Origin: Nonomuraea turcica
GTDB lineage: Bacteria > Actinomycetota > Actinomycetes > Streptosporangiales > Streptosporangiaceae
Length of the DNA: 64,000 bases
Direction: 5' to 3'
Assembly (NCBI RefSeq): GCF_030718205.1
Contig: NZ_JAUZQF010000006.1
Span: 424,471-488,470, forward strand
Shown: piece after piece, positions 50,154-58,191 of the stretch
How the letters are laid out: the number at the start of each line of letters is the position of its first letter
Numbering within the stretch: position 1 is the first letter of the stretch
Position numbers and translations under genes: made by a program
The notes under the pieces: model-generated
Seen by the model: the letters and a program-made list of their open reading frames with translations, nothing else
The model's database searches: none
Told to the model about the DNA's origin: nothing

Positions 50154-51230
50154 TCACCCGGCGAACGACGGGTGCGGCCCCAGCGCCCAGTACTCGAACA
50201 GGCCGTGACCGACGAGCCCGTCGTACTCGAAGCGCCCGACGGCGTCCACCAGGCCCCACATCCTGGCGGCGTCGTCAGGCAGCCGGTACGTCAGGCCCTG
50301 CACCACAGGCCCGGGACCCTGGTACATGCCGTGCCGCCAGTCCGGCTCCAGCCCGTAGCCGGTGCCCACCATGAGGTGCACCGGAAGGAGCGGGGTGCAG
50401 TGCACGTCGAACGGCTTGCCCCCGGGTGGGGAGAAGGTGATCACGGCCTCGACGACGTCCCGGGTACCGGGGGCGTAGACGGGGCGGTAGTCAGGCCGGC
50501 CGAGATACTCCTCCTCCCGCCCGTCCGGCCACACGCGCACGGCCTCCTCCAGGAGCCGGCGGCCCCGCTCGTCCTCCTGCACGATGCAGAGGATGGCGTG
50601 GTCGTCGAACTGCATGGGCGCGTAGAGCCAGTAGAAGGTGCCGGGGTTCTTGGCCTGGATGCCGGGCGGCTCGGGCTCGCCGACCGGTCTGATGCCCCAG
50701 GACCGGTCCCTGGTGCCCTGCCAACGGTCGGGGGAGACCGGGATGTTCTCCCCGCCGATCCTGATATGTCCGGACCAGCGGCCGGTTTGCGCCAGGCGTA
50801 CCGAGTCGAACATGACACGCTCCTGCCACCGCAGGAAGTGCCGGGGTTCGAGGGTCGCCGGGATCGTGCCTTCCCAGAGCAGGTCGAAGGACAGGCCATG
50901 CTCGTTCGGCTCCAGGACCACCCTGAGCCGCTTGAGCCCTTCGACGACCTCGACGCGGAAGGGGCCGATCCCGGTGTCCATCCGGTCGGTGCCGAGCTCG
51001 CGCGAGGCCCGGACGACGCGGTGCAGGTCCCGGTGCCGTACGCAGGCGAAGGCGTCGGTGACGCCCAGGTTGGGGTACTGGCCGAGGCCGACGATCAGCA
51101 TGAACTCGCCGGTGCCCGCGTGGCAGTTGAAGTAGTAGCGGTCATAGAAATTGCGGTCGGACGTGGCCACGTGCCGCATGACCTGGGCCGCCTGATGGAC
51201 GGGGTAGTCGTCGAGGGGTGACAGCGCCAT
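50154..51230 (-). CDS. Hypothetical protein, 358 aa, AttH-like beta-sandwich candidate
   Basis: A soluble protein with many Trp, Tyr and Pro: SDRNFYDRYYFNCHAGTGEF, RDRSWGIRPVGEPEPPG, NPGTFYWLYAPMQFDD. The SWG-R-W and hydroxyl-rich strands are reminiscent of AttH/CrtC-type lipocalin-like or steroid-metabolism-associated hypothetical proteins; this is a weak match. ATG 51230. A perfect 16-bp palindrome lies 10 bp upstream, so a TetR-type repressor probably controls it, and such palindromes commonly regulate lipid or steroid genes. The regulator is not adjacent. Confidence 0.65.
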   Translation of the reverse strand: MALSPLDDYPVHQAAQVMRHVATSDRNFYDRYYFNCHAGTGEFMLIVGLGQYPNLGVTDAFACVRHRDLHRVVRASRELGTDRMDTGIGPFRVEVVEGLKRLRVVLEPNEHGLSFDLLWEGTIPATLEPRHFLRWQERVMFDSVRLAQTGRWSGHIRIGGENIPVSPDRWQGTRDRSWGIRPVGEPEPPGIQAKNPGTFYWLYAPMQFDDHAILCIVQEDERGRRLLEEAVRVWPDGREEEYLGRPDYRPVYAPGTRDVVEAVITFSPPGGKPFDVHCTPLLPVHLMVGTGYGLEPDWRHGMYQGPGPVVQGLTYRLPDDAARMWGLVDAVGRFEYDGLVGHGLFEYWALGPHPSFAG

Positions 51231-51240
51231 GCCCGGTTTG

Positions 51241-51256
51241 TAGCAAGCGCTTGCTA
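51241..51256. promoter_or_regulatory. TetR-type operator
   Basis: TAGCAAGCGCTTGCTA is a perfect 16-bp palindrome, 10 bp before the start codon of the 358-aa protein. The pattern AGCAAGC-GCTTGCT is typical of TetR-family operators of lipid-metabolism genes. Binding here would block initiation or elongation. Confidence 0.7.
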
Positions 51257-51279
51257 ACGCGTCAACGGCAGAAAGAGAA

Positions 51280-51309
51280 GCGCGCCCTCGTACAAGGTCG
51301 AGGGCGCGC
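51280..51309 (-). terminator. Rho-independent-type terminator
   Basis: An 11-bp perfect stem GCGCGCCCTCG/CGAGGGCGCGC with an 8-nt loop, followed on the minus strand by CTTCTCTTTC. It follows the membrane-protein gene at 51323. Confidence 0.7.
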
Positions 51310-51322
51310 CTTCCCGGCGAGA

Positions 51323-51823
51323 TCAGGGCATCTTGCGGGATGCCTCGTCCGCCTTGTTCGACACGTTGGCCGCGATCCGGTCCGCGGACTCGGCGGTCCG
51401 TTCCGCCTTCTCGTTGACCCATCGTGAGGCATCGGAGGCGGATTCCTTCATGTGCTCGGTCCACTGCTGGGCATTGCGGCGGTAGGCCATGTAGCCCATC
51501 GCCCCTAGCGCAATCCCGGTCATGAGAACGAGCATCGGCCACCGCCGCGACCGCGTGGGCGTCGGGTCGATCTTCCTTGCCGCCGTGGTCAGCATGTGGC
51601 TGACCCTGGGGGCGAATTCGTCTTCGAACCCGTGCGCCGCGGACTCCAGCCGCGGCGCCGCCCAGTAGCGGGCGTCTTCGAAGCGATGGGCGGCGGCCGT
51701 CCTGGCCTGGTCCGCCATCGGTGCCACGCGGTGGCCGGTTCGCACGGCCTGGGCCCGCATTCGGCCCATCCACGTGGCCGGTACATCTATGACCACGCGG
51801 CGTCTTCTCAGTGTGAGGGACAC
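51323..51823 (-). CDS. Membrane protein with long soluble helices, 166 aa
   Basis: GTG 51823 follows GGGGAGG. The protein has a basic N-terminus (LTLRRRRVVIDVPATWMGRM), a helical region, one membrane helix (WPMLVLMTGIALGAMGYMAY) and an alpha-helical tail rich in Ala, Glu and Lys (WTEHMKESASDASRWVNEKA). No recognised domain. Such proteins are common near ppiA in mycelial actinomycetes, but I know no function. Confidence 0.65.
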   Translation of the reverse strand: MSLTLRRRRVVIDVPATWMGRMRAQAVRTGHRVAPMADQARTAAAHRFEDARYWAAPRLESAAHGFEDEFAPRVSHMLTTAARKIDPTPTRSRRWPMLVLMTGIALGAMGYMAYRRNAQQWTEHMKESASDASRWVNEKAERTAESADRIAANVSNKADEASRKMP

Positions 51824-51981
51824 GACAACCTCCCCTGTCGTTGGAGCCCCGAGCCTGACCTTCCCTGGGCAAGGCGGCTCAATCATGGCCGTCCATGGGA
51901 GGATGGCTCAGAAGGCCGTACGGCCATAGTCCACAAAACACCACAAAACCAACCCTGTGCATAGAGGGGGGCAGCTGTCTC

Positions 51982-52518
51982 GTGGCTGAGAAGCTGATCG
52001 CAAACCTGCAGACCAATCGCGGCAATATCAAGGTAGAACTCTTTCCCACCAAGGCCCCGAAAACGGTGCGCAACTTCGTGGAGCTGGCCGAAGGCACCCG
52101 CGAATGGACGCACCCGGGCACCGGTGAGAAGAGCACCGCCCGCTACTACGACGGCACCATCTTCCACCGGGTCATCCCCGGCTTCATGATCCAGGGCGGT
52201 GACCCGCTGGGGCAGGGTATCGGGGGCCCTGGCTACGAGTTCGACGACGAGATCCACCCGGACCTGTGGTTCAACCGGCCATACCTGCTGGCCATGGCCA
52301 ACGCGGGCATCCGCTTCGGCAAGGGCACCAACGGCTCGCAGTTCTTCATCACCGTGGTGCCGACGCCGCACCTCAACGGCAAGCACACCATCTTCGGCGA
52401 GGTGATCGAGGGGCAGGAGGTGGTCGACGCCATCGCCAAGACCCGCACCGACAGCCGGGACCGTCCGGTGGAGGACGTGGTCGTGGAGTCGCTCACCATC
52501 GAGCGCGTCCAGTCCTGA
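51982..52518 (+). CDS. ppiA: Cyclophilin-type peptidyl-prolyl isomerase, 178 aa
   Basis: The cyclophilin core is complete: YYDGTIFHRVIPGFMIQGGD with the catalytic Arg, GSQFFITVVPTPHLNGKHTI, and FGEVIEGQEVVDAIAK. No signal peptide, so it is cytosolic. Start GTG 51982 (MAEKLIANLQTNRGNIKVEL). It catalyses cis-trans isomerisation of peptidyl-proline bonds. Its place left of the rhomboid and crgA genes is the conserved oriC-proximal order. Confidence 0.93.
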   Translation: MAEKLIANLQTNRGNIKVELFPTKAPKTVRNFVELAEGTREWTHPGTGEKSTARYYDGTIFHRVIPGFMIQGGDPLGQGIGGPGYEFDDEIHPDLWFNRPYLLAMANAGIRFGKGTNGSQFFITVVPTPHLNGKHTIFGEVIEGQEVVDAIAKTRTDSRDRPVEDVVVESLTIERVQS

Positions 52519-52741
52519 CGGGACACTGAAGGGGACGGGCCCTCCGCCAGAGGGCCACGCGCCCACCACGGCGCCGCCGCGCCCCGTCCACGTGAAACGC
52601 TCACGGCGGCGCCCACGCGCCTACAGCGGCCGGCTCACCGCGATCGCGCCGCAGATGTCCCACACCAGCGGCTCTGCCGTGTTGAGTGTGGCGGTGTCGG
52701 GCGGCACGCGGCAGGCCCGTGCACGCCTTAGGCTTTTGGTC

Positions 52742-53608
52742 ATGACCAGCCAGCCGCCCAGCCCGCCCCCACAGCCCGAGCAGCCGGCTGAGGCCGTGCC
52801 CACGTGTTACCGGCACCCCGACAAGGAAACCTGGGTCCGCTGCCAGCGCTGCGAGCGTCCCATCTGCCCCGACTGCATGCGCGACGCGGCGGTCGGCTTC
52901 CAATGCCCCGAATGTGTGGCCGAGGGCAACCGCGGGATCCGCCAGGCCAAGTCCACCTTCGGCGGCAGCGTCGTGCGCACGCCGTTCGTGACGTACGCCA
53001 TCCTGGTCATCAACATCCTGGTCTTCGGCGCCCAATACCTCACCGGCGACGAGGTCACGGCGGAGCTGGCCATGTGGCCCGCCGGCGTGGCCGCGCTCGA
53101 CCAGTATTACCGGCTGATCACCGCCGCGTTCGTGCACGGCGGCGTCTTCCACATCCTGTTCAACTGCTGGGCGCTCTACGTCGTGGGCCCATACCTGGAG
53201 CGCGCCTTCGGCCACGTGCGCTACGTGGCGCTCTATGTGATCAGCGCACTCGGTGGCTCCGTGCTCGGCCTCTGGATCGACCCGCTCAACCAGCCCACGG
53301 TCGGCGCGTCCGGGGCCATCTTCGGCCTGTTCGGCGCCGTGTTCGTGGTCGGGCGCAAGCTCAACATGGACGTGCGCGGCATCGCCGTGCTCATCGTGAT
53401 CAACCTCGCGATCACGTTCATCGTGCCCGGCATCAGCTGGACCGGCCACATCGGCGGCCTGATCACCGGCTCACTGCTGGCAGGAGCGATTGCCTACGCC
53501 CCCAAGAACAACAGGACCCTGTGGCAGGTCCTGGCGATCGCGGGAGCGCTGGCATTGCTGGCCGTGCTTGTGGTGGTGCGAGCGTCGGCCATCCTGGCCG
53601 GCGCCTGA
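52742..53608 (+). CDS. Rhomboid-family intramembrane serine protease, 288 aa
   Basis: The N-terminal B-box-like zinc finger is CYRHPDKETWVRCQRCERPI, then CPDCMRDAAVGFQC. Six membrane helices follow: the first catalytic element is Ser in VGASGAIFGLFGAVF, the His in WTGHIGG, and the upstream HGGVFHILFNCWALY matches the conserved H-x3-H-N-type loop. It cleaves membrane proteins within the bilayer; substrates in this lineage are unknown. ATG 52742. Conserved neighbour of ppiA and crgA. Confidence 0.92.
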   Translation: MTSQPPSPPPQPEQPAEAVPTCYRHPDKETWVRCQRCERPICPDCMRDAAVGFQCPECVAEGNRGIRQAKSTFGGSVVRTPFVTYAILVINILVFGAQYLTGDEVTAELAMWPAGVAALDQYYRLITAAFVHGGVFHILFNCWALYVVGPYLERAFGHVRYVALYVISALGGSVLGLWIDPLNQPTVGASGAIFGLFGAVFVVGRKLNMDVRGIAVLIVINLAITFIVPGISWTGHIGGLITGSLLAGAIAYAPKNNRTLWQVLAIAGALALLAVLVVVRASAILAGA

Positions 53609-53643
53609 TCCCCCACAGGGTGTGGAAAAAGCTGTGGAAAGAA

Positions 53644-53889
53644 CTACCTCCAGCGTGTGGAAAGAACCACACCGAAGATGATGAAAACAAACCCGATCAG
53701 CAGGTTCCAGTTCTGGAGGTCGCCGATGAAGGGTGTCTGCGGCGCGACGTAATACACCGCTATCCAGAGGATGCCGATGATCCACGCGACGACCATCGTG
53801 GGCGCCAGCCAGCGAGGGCTGACCTTGACCTGCTGAGACCTCTGCGGCGGGGTGTAGACCGCCTTCTTGCGAGCCTTGGACTTGGGCAC
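53644..53889 (-). CDS. crgA: Cell-division protein CrgA, 81 aa
   Basis: GTG 53889 follows AGGAG. A basic cytosolic head (KSKARKKAVYTPPQRSQQVK) precedes two membrane helices, WLAPTMVVAWIIGILWIAVY and NLLIGFVFIIFGVVLSTRW, separated by a short outside loop containing FIGDLQNWN. This is the CrgA pattern. In Streptomyces it inhibits or times FtsZ-ring formation; in mycobacteria it interacts with FtsZ, FtsI and FtsQ. Conserved in position between the rhomboid and trpG genes. Confidence 0.92.
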   Translation of the reverse strand: MPKSKARKKAVYTPPQRSQQVKVSPRWLAPTMVVAWIIGILWIAVYYVAPQTPFIGDLQNWNLLIGFVFIIFGVVLSTRWR

Positions 53890-53989
53890 TGGGTAACTCC
53901 TGCTGAGGGCCTGGGGCATCCGGATCGTCCGCAGGCTCTCCGATTAGCCTAATTGAAGTGGGGTCCAGAATAGTCGCCAAGCGCATGTC

Positions 53990-54163
53990 GTGGCGATCCC
54001 TGGCCGCCGCGGATGCCCGAAGGGCCTGATCGAAGACGGACTGGCAGGCTGGTCCTGCTGCTCCAGTGTGCTGGTCGCGGTGGCGGTCGCCGTAGTCTGG
54101 AATGTCATCCTTCCGCAACTGGAGTCCTTGGTGACGCTCGACGAGGTGACCATAAGGAAATGA
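53990..54163 (+). CDS. Small membrane protein, 57 aa, coupled to trpG
   Basis: GTG 53990 frame: basic and Gly-rich head (AIPGRRGCPKGLIEDGLAGW), one membrane helix SVLVAVAVAVVWNVILPQL, then a short charged tail. Its TGA overlaps the ATG of the amidotransferase gene (ATGA), which argues for real coding and coupled translation. The start is uncertain. Unknown function. Confidence 0.5.
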   Translation: MAIPGRRGCPKGLIEDGLAGWSCCSSVLVAVAVAVVWNVILPQLESLVTLDEVTIRK

Positions 54164-54732
54164 GCCGCGTGCTGGTCGTGGACAACCACGACAGCTTCGT
54201 CCACACGATCGTCCAGTACCTGCGTGCGCTGGGCGCGGACTGTGACGTGCGGCCGCGCGACCACGTACGCGTGGGCGACGCCGACGGCTTCGACGGCGTG
54301 CTCATCAGCCCTGGACCCGGCACGCCCGAGGCGGCCGGCGTCAGCGTCCCCCTGGTCCGCTACGCGGCCGCGCGCGAGCAGCCGCTGCTCGGCGTCTGCC
54401 TGGGCCACCAGGCCATCGCCATCGCCTTCGGCGGAACGGTGTCCCGCGCGCCCGAGCTCTTCCACGGCCGGACCAGCGACATTTTCCACGACGGCAAGGG
54501 CGTGTTCGAGACGCTGCCCTCGCCGGTGCGGATGACCCGCTATCACTCGCTCGCCGTGTTGCCCGAGACCGTGCCTGAGGTGCTCGACGTGACCGCGCGG
54601 ACCGCGGACGGCGTCATCATGGGCCTGCGCCACCGCAGGGCGCCCGTTGAGGGCATCCAGTTCCACCCCGAGTCGATCTTGTCTGAACACGGCCACGCGT
54701 TGCTCGAGAATTGGCTGCGCGGAACCGTGTAA
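54160..54732 (+). CDS. trpG: Aminodeoxychorismate/anthranilate synthase component II, 190 aa
   Basis: A class I glutamine amidotransferase: LVVDNHDSFVHTIVQYLRAL at the start, oxyanion loop ISPGPGTPE, nucleophile elbow GVCLGHQAIA with the catalytic Cys, and the His-Glu pair in IQFHPESIL. It supplies ammonia from glutamine for 4-amino-4-deoxychorismate (folate) or anthranilate formation. Component I is not adjacent; in this position the gene is called trpG or pabA in other actinomycetes. Convergent with pknB. Confidence 0.92.
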   Translation: MSRVLVVDNHDSFVHTIVQYLRALGADCDVRPRDHVRVGDADGFDGVLISPGPGTPEAAGVSVPLVRYAAAREQPLLGVCLGHQAIAIAFGGTVSRAPELFHGRTSDIFHDGKGVFETLPSPVRMTRYHSLAVLPETVPEVLDVTARTADGVIMGLRHRRAPVEGIQFHPESILSEHGHALLENWLRGTV

Positions 54733-54778
54733 CAAACGCCGCGCGTACGGCGACTAACTAGTGAGCGTCCCCGCCGTT

Positions 54779-54804
54779 GCCCCCGAGCGGCGGGGGCGTT
54801 TTTT
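54779..54804 (+). terminator. Rho-independent terminator after trpG
   Basis: Stem GCCCCCG/CGGGGGC (54779-54785 with 54791-54797), loop AGCGG, then TTTTTT. Confidence 0.85.
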
Positions 54805-54822
54805 CGTTTCACGAGCAAACGG

Positions 54823-54856
54823 AGGGCCGCCCGTCCACGAGGGGACGGGCGGCCCT
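54823..54856. terminator. Strong hairpin after pknB
   Basis: A perfect 14-bp stem AGGGCCGCCCGTCC/GGACGGGCGGCCCT with a 6-nt loop, between the convergent trpG and pknB genes. Confidence 0.75.
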
Positions 54857-54877
54857 TTCCGCCTGGACGAGGAGACC

Positions 54878-56722
54878 TCAGCCGAGGGGGTCGTCGTCGA
54901 TCGGGTTGTCAGACGGCGGGTCCTCAGGGAAGTCCGTCTGGTCGTCGGTGGGCTGTTCGGTGGGGAACGGGTCGGTGGGCTGCTCCGTCGGCTGCTGGTC
55001 GGGACCCGTGGACACCACGATCGTCACCGTCGTGTTCGCCGGCAGCTTGGTGCCCTCGCCCGGGTTTTGCTGGACGACCGTGCCCTCGGGCTGGTCACTC
55101 GGCTGCGGGACGACCTTGGCCTTGAAGCCGGCCGCCTTCAGCTGCGCGGTGGCGTCCTCCACGGTGAGCCCGACGAGGCTGGGGACCTCGCCCAGCTCCT
55201 TGGGGACCCACAGGGTGACCGTGCCACCCTCTTCGATCGACTCGCCGGACTTGGGCTTGGTGGCGACGACCGTGCCCTGCGGCTTGGAGGAGACCCTGGT
55301 CTGGACCGTGGCCTGCAGGCCGGCCTTCTCCAGGGCCGCGGTGGCCTCCGCCTGCGACATGCCGATGAGGCCGTCAGGCACCTTGACCTTCTTCGGGCCC
55401 GTGGACACGTAGAGCTTGACGGTCGAGTCCTTCGGTGCCTTGGTGCCCTCGGGGGGATCCGTCTTGATGACGGTGTCCTTGTCGATCTCGGAGCTGGGCT
55501 CCTTCACCACCTCGACCTTGAACCCCAGGCTGGTGAGCTGGCTCTCGGCGTATTTCTGATCCTGCGAGACGAGGGACGGGATCGCGACCGTCGTCTGCGC
55601 CGGCGTGTTGCCGGTGCCGAAGATCAGGTAGCCGGCCGTGACGAAGCCGCCGATGATCAACAGGGGGATGATGATCCACAACGCGGTCTTGACGCCGTTG
55701 CCGCCACCGCCGGAGGCCCTGCGCCGCCCGCCACGGCCGCCGCCCTGACCATCGCCGTAGTCGTACGGTGGGATGGCGCTGGTGCGCTGGGTGGCCGGGC
55801 CGGTGGCGGCCTGCGTGGCCGTCATCATGCGCGTGCCCTGGCCGTAGTTGCTCGTCATCGCCATCGTCTGGGCGTCGGTCGGCATGCCGGACATCGCCCG
55901 CTGGATGTCGGCCCGCATGTCGGCCGCACTCTGGTAACGCTGGGCCGGGTCCTTGGCCATGGCCTTGAGCACGATCGCGTCGGCCCACTGCGGGATGTCG
56001 CGGTCGATCTGCGACGGCGGGATCGGCTCCTCGCGGACGTGCTGGTAGGCGATCGCGACCGGCGAGTCGCCGGTGAACGGCGGCTGCCCGGTCAGCAGTT
56101 CATAAAGCAGGCAGCCCGTGGAGTAAATGTCGCTCCGCGCGTCCACCCGTTCGCCCCGCGCCTGCTCGGGCGACAGGTATTGCGCGGTGCCGATCACCTG
56201 CGCCGTCTGCGTCATCGTGGCCGCGGAGTCGGCCATCGCGCGCGCGATGCCGAAGTCCATCACCTTGACGTCGCCCGCCCGCGTGATCATCACGTTGGCC
56301 GGCTTGATGTCGCGGTGCACGATGCCGCCGCGGTGGCTGTAGTCCAGTGCCCGCAGGATGCCGTCGACCAGCTCGACCGCCCGCTCGGGCATCAGTCGCC
56401 GGTCCTGGCGCAGCAGGTCGCGCAGCGTCCTGCCGTCGACGTATTCCATCACGATGTAGGGCACCGGGGCGCCGTCGGTGACGTCCTCGCCGGTGTCGTA
56501 GACCGCGACGACGGCCGGGTGGTTCAGTGAGGCCGCCGACTGCGCCTCACGGCGGAACCTGGCCTGGAAGGTGTGGTCACGCGCCAGATCGGAGCGGAGG
56601 GTCTTGATCGCGACTATGCGGTCCAGCCGGATGTCTCGGGCGCGATAGACCTCGGCCATGCCGCCGCGCCCGACGACACCGTCGAGCTCGTAACGACCTC
56701 CGAGTAGCCGAGGCTGAGTCAT
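54878..56722 (-). CDS. pknB: Serine/threonine protein kinase PknB with PASTA repeats, 614 aa
   Basis: The kinase domain (residues 8-275) has the Gly loop GRGGMAEVYRA, Lys in VAIKTL, catalytic loop IVHRDIKPANV, DFG in VMDFGIAR and activation-loop threonines TMTQTAQVIGTAQY. A juxtamembrane linker leads to one membrane helix (TALWIIIPLLIIGGFVTAG). Three PASTA repeats outside follow (for example VPSLVGLTVEDATAQLKAAG), then an acidic Pro/Thr tail. M. tuberculosis PknB has four PASTA units. It senses muropeptides or lipid II and controls cell-wall synthesis and division. ATG 56722; GTG 56731 is possible. Confidence 0.95.
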   Translation of the reverse strand: MTQPRLLGGRYELDGVVGRGGMAEVYRARDIRLDRIVAIKTLRSDLARDHTFQARFRREAQSAASLNHPAVVAVYDTGEDVTDGAPVPYIVMEYVDGRTLRDLLRQDRRLMPERAVELVDGILRALDYSHRGGIVHRDIKPANVMITRAGDVKVMDFGIARAMADSAATMTQTAQVIGTAQYLSPEQARGERVDARSDIYSTGCLLYELLTGQPPFTGDSPVAIAYQHVREEPIPPSQIDRDIPQWADAIVLKAMAKDPAQRYQSAADMRADIQRAMSGMPTDAQTMAMTSNYGQGTRMMTATQAATGPATQRTSAIPPYDYGDGQGGGRGGRRRASGGGGNGVKTALWIIIPLLIIGGFVTAGYLIFGTGNTPAQTTVAIPSLVSQDQKYAESQLTSLGFKVEVVKEPSSEIDKDTVIKTDPPEGTKAPKDSTVKLYVSTGPKKVKVPDGLIGMSQAEATAALEKAGLQATVQTRVSSKPQGTVVATKPKSGESIEEGGTVTLWVPKELGEVPSLVGLTVEDATAQLKAAGFKAKVVPQPSDQPEGTVVQQNPGEGTKLPANTTVTIVVSTGPDQQPTEQPTDPFPTEQPTDDQTDFPEDPPSDNPIDDDPLG

Positions 56723-56805
56723 TTCCTGCACTGTCCCTTACCGTTCATCTTGGGTGCCGGCCTGCTCGGGGGGCCGCCGGTGTCCATCATCGACCCCCTG
56801 GCGCG

Positions 56806-58170
56806 TCACGTCTCCTCCTTGGGCGGGTTCGTCTCACCCGGGTCTGGCGAAGCGGTCGGTGTCGAAGTCGTCGGTGTCCTGGTAGGCGTTGGAGTGGGGG
56901 TGGGTGTCGGGGTCCGGGTCGTCGGTGTCGGTTTCGGTGTCGGCTTCTTCGTAGGAGTTGCCGACTTGCTTACCGTAGCCGACCGTGAGGGTATAGGCCT
57001 CGGCGACTTGACCGGAACCACCGCAGGGCGTCGGGTACGTGTTTTGGTCTTGCTCGGGCGTGGCAGCTCAGGCGTCGACACCGTCGACTCTGTGGGATCC
57101 GCCACGTCAGGCGGCGTCTCCACGGGCGACCGGCCGGCGAGGGAGAAAGCGCTGAGCCCCACGGCGGCCACGCACCCGGCGGTGGCCACAGCGGCCAGCG
57201 TCCTCGCGCCCTTGCGCCGCTTGCCCTGCCCGCCCGGCCGCTGCTCCTCCATGGCCGTCGCCGGGGTGAGATCGTCGGTGTCCCGCTCGTCCTCGGGCGA
57301 CGGCTCGCGCACCTCGAAGCCGGACGGGTCGGTGAACATGCTCAGGTCGGCGCCCTGTTCGCCGCCGACCAGCGACTCGCGCAGCACGTAGGCCCGGTCG
57401 GCCACCTCCAGCGCCGTGGCCGGGCGCTGCGCCGGGTCCTTGGCCAGTAGCGCCAGGACCAGCTCGCGCACCGGCGCGGGCACGTCCACGCCGAGCGGCG
57501 GCGGCGGCTCGTTGAGGTGCATCAGCGCGATCGCCACCTGGGTGTCCCCGCGGAACGGCGTGCGCCCCGACAGGCTCTCGTACGCCACGATGCCCAGCGA
57601 GTAGAGGTCGGTCGCGGGCGTGAGCGGCAAGCCCTGCGCCTGCTCAGGGCTGACGTATTGGGCGGTGCCCAGCACGGTGCCGGTCTGCGTCACCGGCGCC
57701 GCCTCCAGGGCCCGCGCGATGCCGAAGTCCGTCACCTTGATGACGCCCTCGGGAGTGACCAGGAGGTTGCCCGGCTTGATGTCGCGGTGGATGATCCCGG
57801 CAGAATGCGCCGCGTGCAGTGCCTTGGCGGTCTGGTGCACCACGTCCAGTGCCACTTCGGCCCCGAGGGCGCCGTTGCGGGCCAGGATGGCCGACAGCGG
57901 CTCCCCGTGGACCAGCTCCATCACCAGGTAGGCGAGGTCGCTCTGCTCGCCGTAGTCGAAGACCTGCGCGATCCCGGGGTCGGCCAGGGCCGCCGTGAGC
58001 CTGGCCTCGTTGCGGAAGCGCTCACGGAAGGTGGGGTCGGCATAGATGTGGCTGTGCAGGATCTTGACCGCCACCTCGCGCCCGAGGAGCTCGTCACGGG
58101 CGCGCCACACCTCGCCCATACCGCCCGTGGCGATGCGGGAGACCAGGAGGTAGCGGTTACGGAGCCGCAT
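56806..58170 (-). CDS. Serine/threonine protein kinase (PknA-like), 454 aa
   Basis: The kinase domain (residues 6-270) has Gly loop TGGMGEVWRA, Lys in VAVKIL, IIHRDIKPGNLLV, DFG in VTDFGIAR and activation segment TQTGTVLGTAQY. After an acidic linker comes a membrane helix (LAAVATAGCVAAVGLSAFSL). The outer part is low-complexity Pro/Thr-rich (TPTPTPTPTPTRTPTTSTPT), possibly O-glycosylated, with no sensor domain. It lies 21 bp after pbpA. It would phosphorylate division and cell-wall proteins together with PknB. ATG 58170; GTG 58191 is an in-frame alternative. Confidence 0.92.
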   Translation of the reverse strand: MRLRNRYLLVSRIATGGMGEVWRARDELLGREVAVKILHSHIYADPTFRERFRNEARLTAALADPGIAQVFDYGEQSDLAYLVMELVHGEPLSAILARNGALGAEVALDVVHQTAKALHAAHSAGIIHRDIKPGNLLVTPEGVIKVTDFGIARALEAAPVTQTGTVLGTAQYVSPEQAQGLPLTPATDLYSLGIVAYESLSGRTPFRGDTQVAIALMHLNEPPPPLGVDVPAPVRELVLALLAKDPAQRPATALEVADRAYVLRESLVGGEQGADLSMFTDPSGFEVREPSPEDERDTDDLTPATAMEEQRPGGQGKRRKGARTLAAVATAGCVAAVGLSAFSLAGRSPVETPPDVADPTESTVSTPELPRPSKTKTRTRRPAVVPVKSPRPIPSRSATVSKSATPTKKPTPKPTPTTRTPTPTPTPTPTRTPTTSTPTASPDPGETNPPKEET

Positions 58171-58191
58171 GGTCCAGCAGGTTACCGTCAC

